From contig JBBMNZ010000004.1 in NCBI GenBank assembly GCA_037954325.1, forward strand, positions 1,889,363 to 1,953,362: 64,000 nt of DNA, in the 5' to 3' direction. This DNA comes from Fistularia commersonii. Lineage: Eukaryota > Chordata > Actinopteri > Syngnathiformes > Fistulariidae. Below, one piece after another: positions 33,580 through 44,889 of this stretch. How positions within the stretch are numbered: position 1 is the stretch's first letter; every line of letters starts with the position of its first letter. Under the pieces are notes generated by a model, which saw nothing but the letters and a program-made list of their open reading frames with translations, was not told where the DNA came from and searched no databases. The position numbers were made by a program, and so were the translations under genes.

Positions 33580-36242
33580 TCCTTCGCCATCCTGTCGGGA
33601 CTTCACTCCCCCCTGGTGCTCGGGTTCCCCTGGCTGCAGATACACAATCCCCACATCGACTGGACAGCCGGTAAGATCCGGACCTGGAGCACAACATGTC
33701 ATGTAACCTGTCTGACCTCTGCCCCAACCCCCGGTAGTCCCGCAGCCCCAGAGCAACCATCAACCCCAGACCTATCCTGCGTCCCTCTCGATTATCACGA
33801 CCTTGCCCCGGTCTTCGACAAAGACCAAGCCCTGACCCTCCCCCCTCACCGGCCTTATGACTGCGCCATAGACCTACATCAGGACGCAGTTCTACCCAGA
33901 GGTCGACTATACAACCTGTCAAAACCAGAGAGGACCGCCATGGAAGAGTATATTATAGATTCCCTGGCGGCGGGGTTGATCCGACCATCCTCCTCCCCGG
34001 CCGTGGCGGGGTTCTTTGTGGGGAAGAAGGATGGGGGCCTCAGACCCTGCGTGGACTACCGGGGTCTGAACAGGATCACCATCTGGAACAGGTACCCACT
34101 TCCCCTTATTGATTCGGCCTTTACCCCCCTCCATGGGGCCCAGATCTTCACTAAATTGGATCTAAGAAACACGTATCATTTAGAGATCGGTATGGACCCC
34201 TCCAAGATAGCGGCGAAGGACTGGCCGGAGCCCGAGGACCGCAAGCAGCTGCAGCGGTTCCTGGGCTTCGCCAATTTCTACCACCGCTTCATTCAGAACT
34301 ACAGCCAAATTGCCGCAAGACTCGCTTCTCATGGACCCCGGCCGCCCGCAACGCATTCCTGACCCTCAAGACTCAGTTCCCCACCACTCCAATCCTCACT
34401 CAAGTCAACGCCTCACTTCAGTTTATCGTGGAGGTCGACGCCTCGGATACCGGTGTGGGGGCGGTGTTGTCTCAGCACTCCGGCGGGGACAGCAAGCTCC
34501 ATCCCTGTGCCTTTTTTTCGAAAAAGCTGTCGCCGGCCGAGCGGAACTATGACGTGGGAAACAGGGAGCTGCTGGCCGTCAAGTTGGCGCTGGAGGAGTG
34601 GAGACACTGGCTGGAGGGGGCGGAGATGCCGTTCCTGGTCTGGACCGACCACCCGAACCTGGAGTACCTGCGGACCGCCAAAAGATTGAACCCCAGACAG
34701 ACCAGGTGGGCACTCTTTTTCGATCGCTTCAATTTTTCCTTGTCATACCGACCAGGTGATCGAAATATTAAGCCTGTTGCCTTGTCCCGTGTCCACTCTA
34801 AAGAGGAGGGTTCTGAGTCACCCGAGCCCATCCTGTCTCCGTGCCACCTGGCCGGCCTGGTCTGGGATGTAGAAGCCGCGGTCCGACAGGCTCTAAGGAC
34901 CCAGGTATTTCCGGAGGCCGGACCCCCGGGGACGACGTTTGTCCCGGAGACAGCCCGGGCCGACGTCCTCCGGTGGGCCCACTCCAGCCAGCTATCGTGC
35001 CACCCAGGGAGGTATAGAACTCTGAGGGTGGCGCAGCGGAGATTCTGGTGGCCCTCCATGTCCCGTGACTGCTGCCGGTATGTTTCAGCCTGCTCCGTCT
35101 GTGCCCAGAACAAGTCCTCCACCCAACCTACCTCAGGGTGGTTACTGCCCCTCCCGATTCCCCGGCGACCTTGGTCCCACATTGCTTTAGATTTTGTTAC
35201 TGGTTTACCGCCCTCTAAGGGACACACAGTTATCCTGTCCATTATTGATCGTTTTTCTAAATTCGCGCACCTCATTCCACTTCCCAAACTTCCCTCCGCA
35301 CTAGACACGGCTAAATTATTAGTCTCTCACGTTTTCGCGCTCATGGTATCCCTGTAGACATTGTTTCCGATAGAGGTCCTCAGTTCACGTCCCGCGTTTG
35401 GAAGGCTTTTTGTTTAGCAATTGGGGCCAAGGTCAGCCTGTCATCCGGATTCCACCCCCAAAGTAACGGCCAGACGGAGCGGCTGAACCAGGAGGTGGAG
35501 GCGGCCCTCCGCTGCGTCACCTCGAGATACCCCAGCTCCTGGAGTGATCACCTTCCCTGGGTGGAGTACACGCACAACACCCTCCCCAGCGCCGCTACCC
35601 AGCTCTCGCCTTTTCATTGCACGTATGGCTACCAACCTCCCTTGTTTCCCGAGCACGAACTGCAGATCGTGGTTCCCTCGATCGGCGTCCATCTCCGCAG
35701 GTGCGCTCGGACCTGGCGTCAGGCACGCGCCGCCCTCCTCCGTGCTTCCCGGCGAACTCAGACACAGGCTAACCGCCGCCGATCCGAGGCGCCGATCTAC
35801 ACCCCGGTCACAAGGTTTGGCTCTCAACCTGGGACCTTCCTCTGAAGGCATCCCCCAAAAAACTTTCCCCGCGATTCATTGGCCCATTCGAAATCACCGC
35901 AATTATTTATCCGTCTCTGACTCCCGCCTTCACTAAAGATCCACCCCACTTTTCCCAGGTCAAACCGGTCCACGAAGATCCGCTGGCCCCTCCCGTTCCC
36001 AATCCCCCTCCTCTCCGTTTTCTGGATGGTGATCCCGTTTACACAGTCTCCAGCCTCCTGGACGTTCGCCGCTGAGGTCGGGGGCTGCAATATCTGGCGG
36101 ACCGGGGAGGCTATGGCCCGGAGGAGAGGTCCTGGGTTCCGGCTCGGCGGATTCTGGACCCCTCACTAATCCGGCAGTTCCACCGCGACCACCCAGGCCG
36201 GCTCCACGGGGCGCCGAGAGGCGCCCGTTGAGGGGGGGGTAC
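33580..36242 (+). pseudogene. Ty3/gypsy pol remnant, unit 2
   Basis: Same element as unit 1 with the same 5' truncation. A deletion of about 326 bp (between the bases matching 18,407 and 18,734 of unit 1) removes the RT core including the YLDD box. RNase H, integrase zinc finger, integrase core and the chromodomain-like end remain, with the same frame breaks near 35,355 and 35,845. Inactive. Confidence 0.93.
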
Positions 36243-36484
36243 TGTCAGGACCTCCTCTCGGCAGCCGAGAGGAGACACTTAACCCCAATTAATAATCAGC
36301 GCCAGCTGCCGCTCATCAAGATCTCTTTAAAGAGCAGGGGCTCCACCCGACCTTGTGAGACCACCGTGTTGACTCTTGGACCCGACCCTGCAAAATCCCG
36401 ATTACCGATCAAAAATAAAGAGACTCTATCAAACTCCAGTTCTGGTGGTGTGGTTCCCTTTCCGAATCCTTCCGAGCCGTGACA
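36243..36484 (+). repeat. Ty3/gypsy 3' LTR, unit 2
   Basis: TGTCAGGACC to GCCGTGACA, 242 bp, as in unit 1. Confidence 0.88.
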
Positions 36485-37984
36485 TTTATCTGGAGGAACA
36501 GACCACACCATCTAAAAAAATCAGATATGGTAAAAGAAACAAGTGAAAGAGGGCTGAAAGTGATAGAGTTGGACTGCCTGAATGGGACTTTGAAGGTGAA
36601 CTGGTTGAAATCCTGGATCAAACATCATTCTTTCTGGTATTGTACTCCAAACTACTTATTCAACAAAGTCGGCGGCCTGAATCTTCTGCTTATCACTGAC
36701 TTTGACAAGATTCCTGTCAAATGTTCAGAGTTCCATAAACAAATATTATTGTACTGGAAAATGATATATGTACACAATGTCTCACCACACAGTACAATAA
36801 TTTGGAACAATAGACATGTGCTGCATGGCAACAAATCTCTGTTTTACAAGGAATGGTTTGAGAAATGTATATGGTCAATAATTGACTTGATGGATGACAA
36901 TGGCAGTCCTCTAGACTATGAACAGTTCTGTACTACACACAGATTTAAGCCTCCCATATTAGAGTTCATAAAGTTACGAAACGCACTGCCTCGACAATTT
37001 GTATTCCTGACCAAAAATATAATGACGCACCAAACCGTACAACCACAGTTACCCCAACTATCACTCCAGGGAATCTCAATTCTGGACAGAAAGTGCACCA
37101 ACTCCTTTATTAGGAAATGTTTGACAGGAAACTTATTCCCTGGACGTCAAAACAAATATAATATTTGAAATAAATTTGATAAGGAATCGATTGCCACGCT
37201 GCGAACTATGTATCTGACTCTACTCATACCCCCCAAGGCAAAAGAGACCCACTTCAAAATTATGAATGACATCTACCCATCTAAGGAATTATTGAGGGTA
37301 CGCTTTAATTTTGAAGATAAATATTTGTACATTTTGTGAAGACAACATTGAAACCACCGACTATATATTTTTCTCATGTGAAAAAGTACAGGGCTTTTGG
37401 GCTAAACTCAAAAATGGGTTAAAGATAATTTCCATCGTCACCAGTTTCCTTCTGAAGAGATGATATAACATTTGGTTTACTTTTAAGCAACATAACAGAT
37501 GAACTCTGTGTCAATGTTATTTTAGGCCTGGCCAAGTTCTTCATTCACAAAAACAGAATGCAAAAAAGTTCCCCAAATTTTAATTTCTTCGGAAACAATT
37601 TTGAATTATAAAAAAAAAAATCCTTAAAACTTATGGAAAAATCCAAAAACCAAAAAACATTCAGTTTGATGTCTGAGATTCCTTGTGAACCGCAACTTAA
37701 TGACATGTTATATTCCCCTTACAATTTTTTTTTTCGTTTAGAATTTCATTTGTCTGTCTATTTAATTATTTCCTTTTAATATCTTTTTTTGTCTAGGATT
37801 ATAAATTTCTCACAAACCGTTAACACTATTAACTTCTGATTACATACAGAACGAATGTCCTTATGTCCTTTGCTTCCTCATCCTTGGTTGTTTCATTGAC
37901 ATTCAGTTCTACCTTGCCATGTTTATTTGTACATTTGTATATTTGTGTGTGCTATTTATGTTCAATTAAAAGAAAAAAAAGAAA
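36485..37984 (+). mobile_element. L1/Tx1-like LINE, 3' piece (unit 2)
   Basis: One open frame of 229 codons (36,479-37,168) covers the ORF2 C-terminal region (FIWRNRPHHLKKSDMV to LFPGRQNKYNI). The matching frame in unit 1 is interrupted after HHLKK...KFLEFH, so this copy is less decayed. 3' UTR and A-rich end near 37,970. Confidence 0.8.
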
Positions 37985-38365
37985 AAAAAGAAAGAGAGGC
38001 TGAGAAAATCTCTATGTCTCTCTCTCTCCCCCCTTAATGCCCCCCTCTTCCTCCTCACGCCGGCCAACGCGACGCGATTCTCGCCGTTGTTGTGGAAGTA
38101 GGGTAAAGGATTCCCCGCGTCGGTGCGAGCGATGCGTTTCAAGGCGTATTGCATGTGTGTGTGTGGAGCGGGGGGGGGGGGGGGTCTACAGGACTCCGCA
38201 GACCGGCAAAGGTGCACCTTCTCCGGACATCGATCCCCGAAACGTCGGCGTGGAGCTCCCGGAGCTGCCGGCGAGTACATGTGAATGAATGGAGGAGCTA
38301 ATGTGTGTGTGGTGGGGGAGTGGAGTTAAGAGTGGAGTTAAGGTGTGTGTGCGTGTGCGTGTGTG

Positions 38366-38409
<44 letters not shown>
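37985..38409. repeat. GC-rich segment and (TG)n, unit 2
   Basis: Counterpart of 22,536-22,950. CpG-rich part up to about 38,300, then TG repeat 38,344-38,409. Confidence 0.7.
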
Positions 38410-39924
38410 TTTCTCGACAAAAGAGAATTGGACATTATGACACAACTTCATACCTATTGTAACAAACCTAGCGTGAATGAGGGTGAAAGACAAAAAATAA
38501 TTCAATTACAATCGAGTCTGGACAACATATTTACTCATAGATCCCGTGGTGCATTTGTTAGATCCAGAGCAAAATGAATCGAAGAAGCAGAGAAAAACTC
38601 GGCATATTTTTGTGGCTTGGAAAGAAGAGGACAAGAGAAAAATAGCCTCAGTTCTCTTCTAATTAACAACAAGGAAATTACAGATGAGGCTATAATGTCC
38701 TCAGAAATCTTTAAATTCTATAGCCACCTATACACTTCGAAATGGTCAAAAAGCGATTGTGACTCCTTTCTAACAGATATTGCTCAATATATCCCAAAAA
38801 TAAACAACTACAAGCAAACCTGTGAGAAGCATTTGCCTATTGCTGGACTCGACACTGCAGTGGGCCGACTATCTCCCAACAAAGCTCCGGGTTCAGATGG
38901 TCTCACAGGAGACTTCGACAGACACTTCTGGGAGGATATAAGGGAACTCCTCTATCATGTTTTCCTGGAAATCTTTGAAACTCGGTTGCTTCCGACAACA
39001 ATGAGACATGGGGTTATCATTTCCATCCCCAAGCCCGGTAAAGACCCTCGCCTGTTGAAAACAGAAGACCCATCACTCTCAGAAATTCGGATCATAAACT
39101 GTTTACCTACATCTTAGTTTCCCGTCTCCAATCAGGAATCTCAGACATTATTGCAGAGACACGATCGGGCTTTCTGAAGGACGATCAATCCACAATAATA
39201 TAAGGCTTGTCATGGACATCATAGAATACAGAGACCTCATAGAAGATAATGGCTTCATATTCTTCTTGGACTTTTATACAACCTTTGACTCGGTCGAACA
39301 TCCATTTATCATAGCGATGCTCGAACATTTTGGATTTGGTTTAAAATTCAGGAATGTGATCCGTGGGCTCTATGAGAATATTCATAGCTGTGTCACCCAA
39401 CCAAGCGGCACCACTCCGAGCTTCCATGTTGATGTGGGAATCCCCCAAGGTTGCCCCATCTCACCCTATTTATTTACACTTGCTACCGAAATGCTAGCCG
39501 TTTATGTTAAAAATAGCAACGATATCCAAAAGTTAGACATGTTGGGGACAGAAATTGTTATTAGCCAGCTGGCAGATGACACAACCTTAGTTTTGAAAAA
39601 TGAACATCAAGTCCCAATAAGCGTTGAAAAAATTAAAACATTCTCCAAGGCTTCAGGATTGTCGTTAAACTTAAAGAAATGCAAACTTCTTGCGCTGCAT
39701 GACTCGCCACTAAAGGAAATCAGAAATGTTCTGATCAAATCAGAAATAAAATCTAAGGACCAAAAGTTAAATCAATCCAGGAATATTGAATCTAAACTCA
39801 ATCAAAGTAAAGCTAAATTGAATATATGGCTCCAAAGAGATTTACCAATATTAGGCCGGACATATTTGACTGAAATGGAATGTTTATCCAGATGTACATA
39901 TCCAATGTATCCCAATGCTGCTCC
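38410..39924 (+). mobile_element. L1/Tx1-like LINE, RT piece (unit 2)
   Basis: Same as 22,951-24,490. The second frame runs from 39,212 through the RT boxes (FFLDFYTTFDSVEH, GIPQGCPISPYL, QLADDTTLVL) and straight into the antisense of the RTE fragment, giving a 314-codon chimeric frame without biological meaning. Confidence 0.88.
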
Positions 39925-40829
39925 AAATTCGTCCTCTTCTCCTTTCGGCCTTTCCCTTCAGGGGTCGCCACAGCGAGTCAACTTTCTCCATCTAACCCTA
40001 TTCTCTGTATCCTCCGCTCTCATATCAACTACCTTCATATCCTCTCTTACTACGTCCATAAATCTTCTCTTTGGTCTTCCTCGAGACCTCTTGCCTGGCA
40101 GCTCCAATTCCAGCATCCGTCTACCAATACATTGTCTATCCCTCCTCTGTACATGACCGAACCATCTCAGTCTGGCTTCTCTGACCTTCTCTCCAAAACA
40201 TCTAACATATGCTGTTCCTCTGATAGCCTCATTCCTGATCCTATCCATCCTGGTCACTCCCAAAGAGAACCTCAACATCTTCATCTCTGCAACCTCTAGT
40301 TCTGCCTGCTGTCTTTTGGTCATTGGAACAGTTTCTTGGCCATTCATCATCGCTAATCTCACCACTGTCTTGTACACCTTTCATTTTATTCTGGCTGATG
40401 TTCTTCTATCTCTTCGTACCCCTGACACTTTTCTCCACCCATTCCAACCTGCTTGGACCCGTCTCTTCACCTCTTTCCACACTCTCCGTTGCTCTGGACT
40501 GGTGATCCCAAGTACCTGAAATCCTCCAGCTTCTCGATCTCCACTCGGGTTCCTCTCATTCACACACATATATTCTGTATTGCTGCGACTAATTTTCATT
40601 CCTCTCCTTTCCAGAGCATACCTCCACCTCTCTCGATTTTCCTCTACCTGTTGTCTGCTCTCACTACAGATCAAAATGTCATCCGCAAACCTCATGGTCC
40701 ATGGGGATTCCTGTCTAACCTCATCTGTCAGCCTGTCCATCACCATTGCGAACAAGAAGGGGCTCAGAGCTGATCCCTGATGGAGTCCCACCTCCACCTT
40801 GAACTTCTCTGTTACCCCCACAAGCAAAC
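39925..40829 (-). mobile_element. RTE-like LINE 3' fragment, unit 2
   Basis: Minus strand: VMDRLTDEVRQESPWTM, FADDILICSESR, then the C-terminal tail with FMDVVREDMKVVDMR. Frame breaks near 40,380 and 40,550. Confidence 0.88.
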
Positions 40830-41370
40830 TTAAGGCCAAAGAAAGGAGGGTTTCCAGATCCACAATATCCTTTTGAAATAATACATGGTAGACCATTCAG
40901 GTTACCGATGACACATCCAGACCTTGAGGAGGCTCACACAGAAGACTCCATAGTGGAATACATAGTACAAAAAATAAAAAAAAAACGTAGACAACGAGAT
41001 GTAACAGACGCAAATGATCTGCCCGAAGCTCCTCAGCATCATGGACAACATCCATCACCCCCTGCATGGACACTGACGTCTTGTCAGAGCTCTTTCTGTT
41101 GTAGACTGATACCACATAGGAGCTCCACTGAACGCCACAGGAGGTCTTTCCTACCTGAGGCTATCAGACTTTTTAATTCCTCTTCCCTCAGCCGCAGGGA
41201 ATCTTCAATCTTTGTAGTTACTGCTAACAGTTAGAATTCATATTTCATTATATTTCTTATTCTTCCTCCTTTCTACTATTATCTATTACTGTTATGTTTT
41301 TGTACTTGAAACTCTGTCACAACAATTTCCTTCGGGATTAATAAAGTTGTTCTCATCTCATCTCATCATA
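40830..41370 (+). mobile_element. composite of retroelement scraps, LINE 3' tail (unit 2)
   Basis: Counterpart of 25,411-25,955, same 108-codon fused frame (40,908-41,234) with one residue changed (ANDLPE versus ANHLPE). Confidence 0.7.
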
Positions 41371-41454
41371 TAGTTATGGTTGACTCGCATGTTTGGTTTT
41401 GGCAAAAGTTTTACGCCGGATGCCCTTCCTGACGCAACCCTCTGCATTTATTGG
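41371..41454 (-). mobile_element. RTE-like LINE 5' scrap before J3
   Basis: Same as 25,956-26,039. Confidence 0.6.
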
Positions 41455-41650
41455 AGAGACACGGGCCAGTGCCGCCCTGAGGCTGCATTATTCTCCGAAA
41501 ATACAATGGTGAAGGAAAATTATCTGACACTCTGTTCAAACGACTGGTGGAAAATGAAGATTGTGCATCTTTAAAATGTGGCTCCAAGTTTTCCTGCCTG
41601 TTAGTGAAGTGTTTGTGTGAGAGTCAGAGAACCGTGTCTTTACACTCAGA

Positions 41651-41689
41651 GGTTTTTGTACGACGGCTCAATGAGTTTGTGTCACTGTG
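41651..41689 (+). other. J3 recombination signal, 23-bp spacer
   Basis: GGTTTTTGT (41,651), 23 bases, CACTGTG (41,683). Confidence 0.97.
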
Positions 41690-41727
41690 GTCCACGTTCG
41701 GCGGTGGAACCAGACTGGATGTGGGAG
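41690..41727 (+). CDS. Ig light-chain J segment, unit 3
   Basis: Codes STFGGGTRLDVG: the Trp codon of the other Js is TCC (Ser). FGGG and the GTGAGT donor (41,728) are intact, so it should work. The change sits in CDR3 and would alter the binding loop. Confidence 0.96.
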
Positions 41728-41991
41728 GTGAGTGAAATCTTTGACTTTGTCGATGTTACTTTAGACTTTTTTTGAGTTTTCCCGTGAAAAAAGTTGGGTC
41801 TCCAGTGAGATCAGGTCTATTTGAGCTGAAGGAAAAAGTGGAAGGAGGCTTTCAGGTGGAAGAGTGGGGATAGAAGCAGTCGGACATAGAAGAAGAGCCT
41901 GAATCCTGGCTGATATCAGACTCTGATCTTCAGGCTGGTAGGTTGAGTTTGTGCCGATAAAGTCCGAGAGTCGTCTCTCTCTCCGGTCGGA

Positions 41992-42064
41992 GGGGTTTGT
42001 CGGGCGCCTCCATCACTTTGTGTCGCTGTGGTGGACTTTTGGTGGAGGAACCAGACTGTCAAAG
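41992..42064 (+). pseudogene. pseudo-J, unit 3
   Basis: GGGGTTTGT, 23-base spacer, CGCTGTG, WTFGGGTRLSK, no donor. Confidence 0.85.
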
Positions 42065-42402
42065 CCACACTGAAGCTGCTGAAGTGAAATGAGGTTCTCA
42101 AACGTGTGGAGTCGTGGCTGTTTTTCTGCGGAATTTCTGTGAAGACGCCGTTGCAGAGAGAGCAGATTAAGGCGGGTGTTTGAACATGTGCTGAACTGCT
42201 TTATCAGCTAGGATACTGATGGAAATGTGGTTGGAAAAGAAGTCCAGTCTCTCATAGACGATTGAAATCCTTGTGAAAACGGACTGATGGTCGTCTCTGC
42301 ATGTCGGATTTCTTTTCGTGATTTTCACACTTTGGAGGGATTTGATAGAAGGTCGTGTCAAACTGTTTCTGCTCAATCTGCCCCTTTGCAGACTTTCAGT
42401 CG

Positions 42403-42410
42403 ATTTGCAT
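42403..42410 (+). promoter_or_regulatory. octamer in J-C intron, unit 3
   Basis: Exact ATTTGCAT about 270 bp before C3. Confidence 0.5.
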
Positions 42411-42680
42411 GAGAGGCTTCTTGCAGGGAAGTGAAACACTGTGTGAGTGAGTGACTGGTGGAGCAGAACAACATCTGACAGGAACTCCTTAGGAGGAGAT
42501 GGTCTCTCACACAGGAAAGAGGTTTGATTGACAGCTGGGACAGAGTCAGACGTCAGATCATGATAGCACTCGTAAGCTTCAAGCACTTCCGGGTCACAAG
42601 TCGCACCCTCGTCTCCTCGGCCGCGGAGTGCCGATGGAAAGTTGTAGAGGTCCCGCTCTAACCTGCCCACCTTCTTCTAG

Positions 42681-43009
42681 GTGATGTTGTCCGTCCCACC
42701 CTGACGGTACTGCCCCCGTCCAGCGAGGAGCTGGAGGACGGCGACGCCACCGTCACCTGTCTGGCCGACAACGGCTTCCCCTCAGACTGGAGTCTGGCCT
42801 GGAAGGTGAACGGAGGAAGCAGCGGCAACTGGGAGCAGACCGAGAGCCGTGGGCCGCCGGGGAAGGACGGCCGCTACAGCTGGAGCAGCACCCTGAGGCT
42901 CTCTGCAGACCAGTGGACCAAGCTGGACTCTGTGACCTGTGAGGCCACCAAGAGCTCCCAGACTCCACTCAGTGAGACACTGACCACAGCCCAGTGTCTC
43001 CAGTCCTGA
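42681..43009 (+). CDS. Ig light-chain constant exon C3
   Basis: Acceptor TTCTTCTAG, stop TGA at 43,007. Same domain as C1 with two residue changes: LADNGF for LAHNGF, and TKLDSV for TKVDSV. Both intradomain Cys, the Trp and AQCLQS are kept. Poly(A) signal at 43,104. Confidence 0.97.
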
Positions 43010-43109
43010 CCCCTCTCTCTGCTCAGACCTCCACACCTATTTCTCTTGGCTACTCTTTGCCCTCCTCTGTCCCTTCACATGTTGATTTCCTTTGATTCAA
43101 GACAATAAA

Positions 43110-44159
43110 CACCTTCTCATCAAATCAAAACTCATTGTTGTCTCTCACTTCGCCTGTTTCTGGAATTTTTGGCCTTGATTGACTAAAGACACAGGCAGAA
43201 GAGAGTCAAGAGTGGAGGTAGTAGTTGTTTGGGGTTCTTAGACAACAGAAGGTGACCTACTGGCAACAGGGTGAGTCTGAGGCTGCTGTCTTGATATTGG
43301 TCATGATCGCTGGCCATCAGGTAGAGGTGAGTGTAATCAGGTGAGGACAGGTGTGCAGCTTGAGCAAGGAGACAAAGAGCACACGGAAAGTACAGTGCCG
43401 TCATTGACCAAAGGTGTGTACGTGTCAAAATGGTCCTTTAGTTTCTCGTCAGTCACAGTGACCCTGAAAATAGTTTGTACATTTCAGCAGATACTTTGGT
43501 CACAGTGTTTTAGGAGGTTAATATCAAATTTGTTCAACCAGCAGAGAGGTGTCCTAAAAGGATCCAAGCCAGGACCACTATCTGCCACCTTTTGTCACCG
43601 GTAGAATAAATGGTGTTCAGTCACCTCAGTAAAGAGGAACCCTTTGGGCAGATCTGTGTCATAGGACATCAGTGCCGGATGACTTTCGATGGCCTTTCTG
43701 CTCCACCTGCTTTAAGGGACTTCTCATAAACATCTTCCAGCTATCTCCTCTTCTGATGACACACTGCTTGACCAGAGAAGTATTCTGAAGATCACTGTGT
43801 TTCTGACAGTTACAAACCCTCGCTGCTAGATGTACTCACTCTTTCTTATCCTCCTTCAGGCCTGGTTCTCCACCTCTTTCTGCTCAATAGCCTCCATCTT
43901 TTCTAAAGAGTATCAAAGAAAGACATTGAGCGTCTTTATTGGACTTTTGTAAATGGGAGCTCTCTGATGTTGGATTGCTGACAAAAGGACATTTGTGGAT
44001 GAATGTAATGAAATAATTTTTACGAGGGAGTTTTGTTTTACAAAGAATGACAGATGTCACACAACTTGTGGTGAGCAGAGACCCGACACTGGTCCTCAGT
44101 GAAGTGTGTCAGTCTCTGCAGCAGCAGACACTTCACTTTCACTTCAGTCTGACTGAGGG
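43110..44159. other. C3-V3 spacer
   Basis: Same spacer type as units 1 and 2, more diverged. No gene seen. Confidence 0.5.
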
Positions 44160-44187
44160 GGTTTTTGTACGACGCTTTTTCACTGTG
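44160..44187 (-). other. V3 recombination signal, 12-bp spacer
   Basis: GGTTTTTGT, 12 bases, CACTGTG (44,181-44,187) on plus. Confidence 0.97.
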
Positions 44188-44673
44188 TGAACGTAGCCTT
44201 GCTGTTGATGTAATGGTAACTCTGACAGTAATAAACTGCTGCATCTTCAGTCTGGACTCCTCTGATGGTCAGAGTGAAGTCAGAGTTTGATCCACTGCCT
44301 GAAAAACGATCTGGAATTCCTGATGCTCGACGAGTAGCCCAATAAATGAGGAGTTTAGGAACTTGTCCTTCTTTCTGTTGGTACCAGGCTAGATGGTGGT
44401 CACCATCATCATCCCGGTAAACCTTCTGACTGGTCCTACAGGAGATGGAGACGGGGTCTCCTGGAGCAGAGCTCTTTGCTGCAGGCTGAGTCACCGTGAA
44501 CTGACCTCTGGACTCTGAGGATACAGACACACAAAGTGAAAGAGACTCCACGGCTTTGCGGGCTTCATCTCACACATAGTGATGTTGAGAGAGGAGAGGA
44601 GGTGGACTCTCTGGACTTTACCTGTGAAGCAGCAGCAGAGGAGAGTCCAGATGAGGACGGAGACCCGCGTCAT
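44188..44673 (-). CDS. Ig light-chain V gene V3
   Basis: Leader exon 44,673-44,622, V exon 44,514-44,188. Framework as V1/V2, but CDR1 reads KVYRDDDGDHHLA and CDR2 WATRRAS, so the loops differ sharply while the frameworks barely change. Cys in ISC and YYC, Trp in WYQQK, and PDRFSG are present. Intact. Confidence 0.96.
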
Positions 44674-44737
44674 GTTTGTGATGAGGAGGATTTGTGATGA
44701 AGGACGGCTGTCAGTCATCCAGGGTCCAAGTGTCAGG

Positions 44738-44785
44738 ACTATAAAGAGTCCCAGAGCACTGGAGCATGGAGCTGCTGATGCAAAG
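44738..44785 (-). promoter_or_regulatory. V3 promoter
   Basis: CTTTGCAT (44,785-44,778) and TATA-like box (44,746-44,738). Confidence 0.75.
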
Positions 44786-44889
44786 TGTCTCTATGGAAAT
44801 CAACGCCTGACTCCAGCCAGCACTAACAGGGAGGTCTCATCCATGCAGATGGTTGGTTTTTTGTGTCTTTTTGTTTCTCCTTTTGTTTT

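Noticed and set aside
34547..35308. 253-codon minus-strand frame
   Set aside because: It lies antisense to gypsy RNase H and integrase, which have clear motifs on plus.
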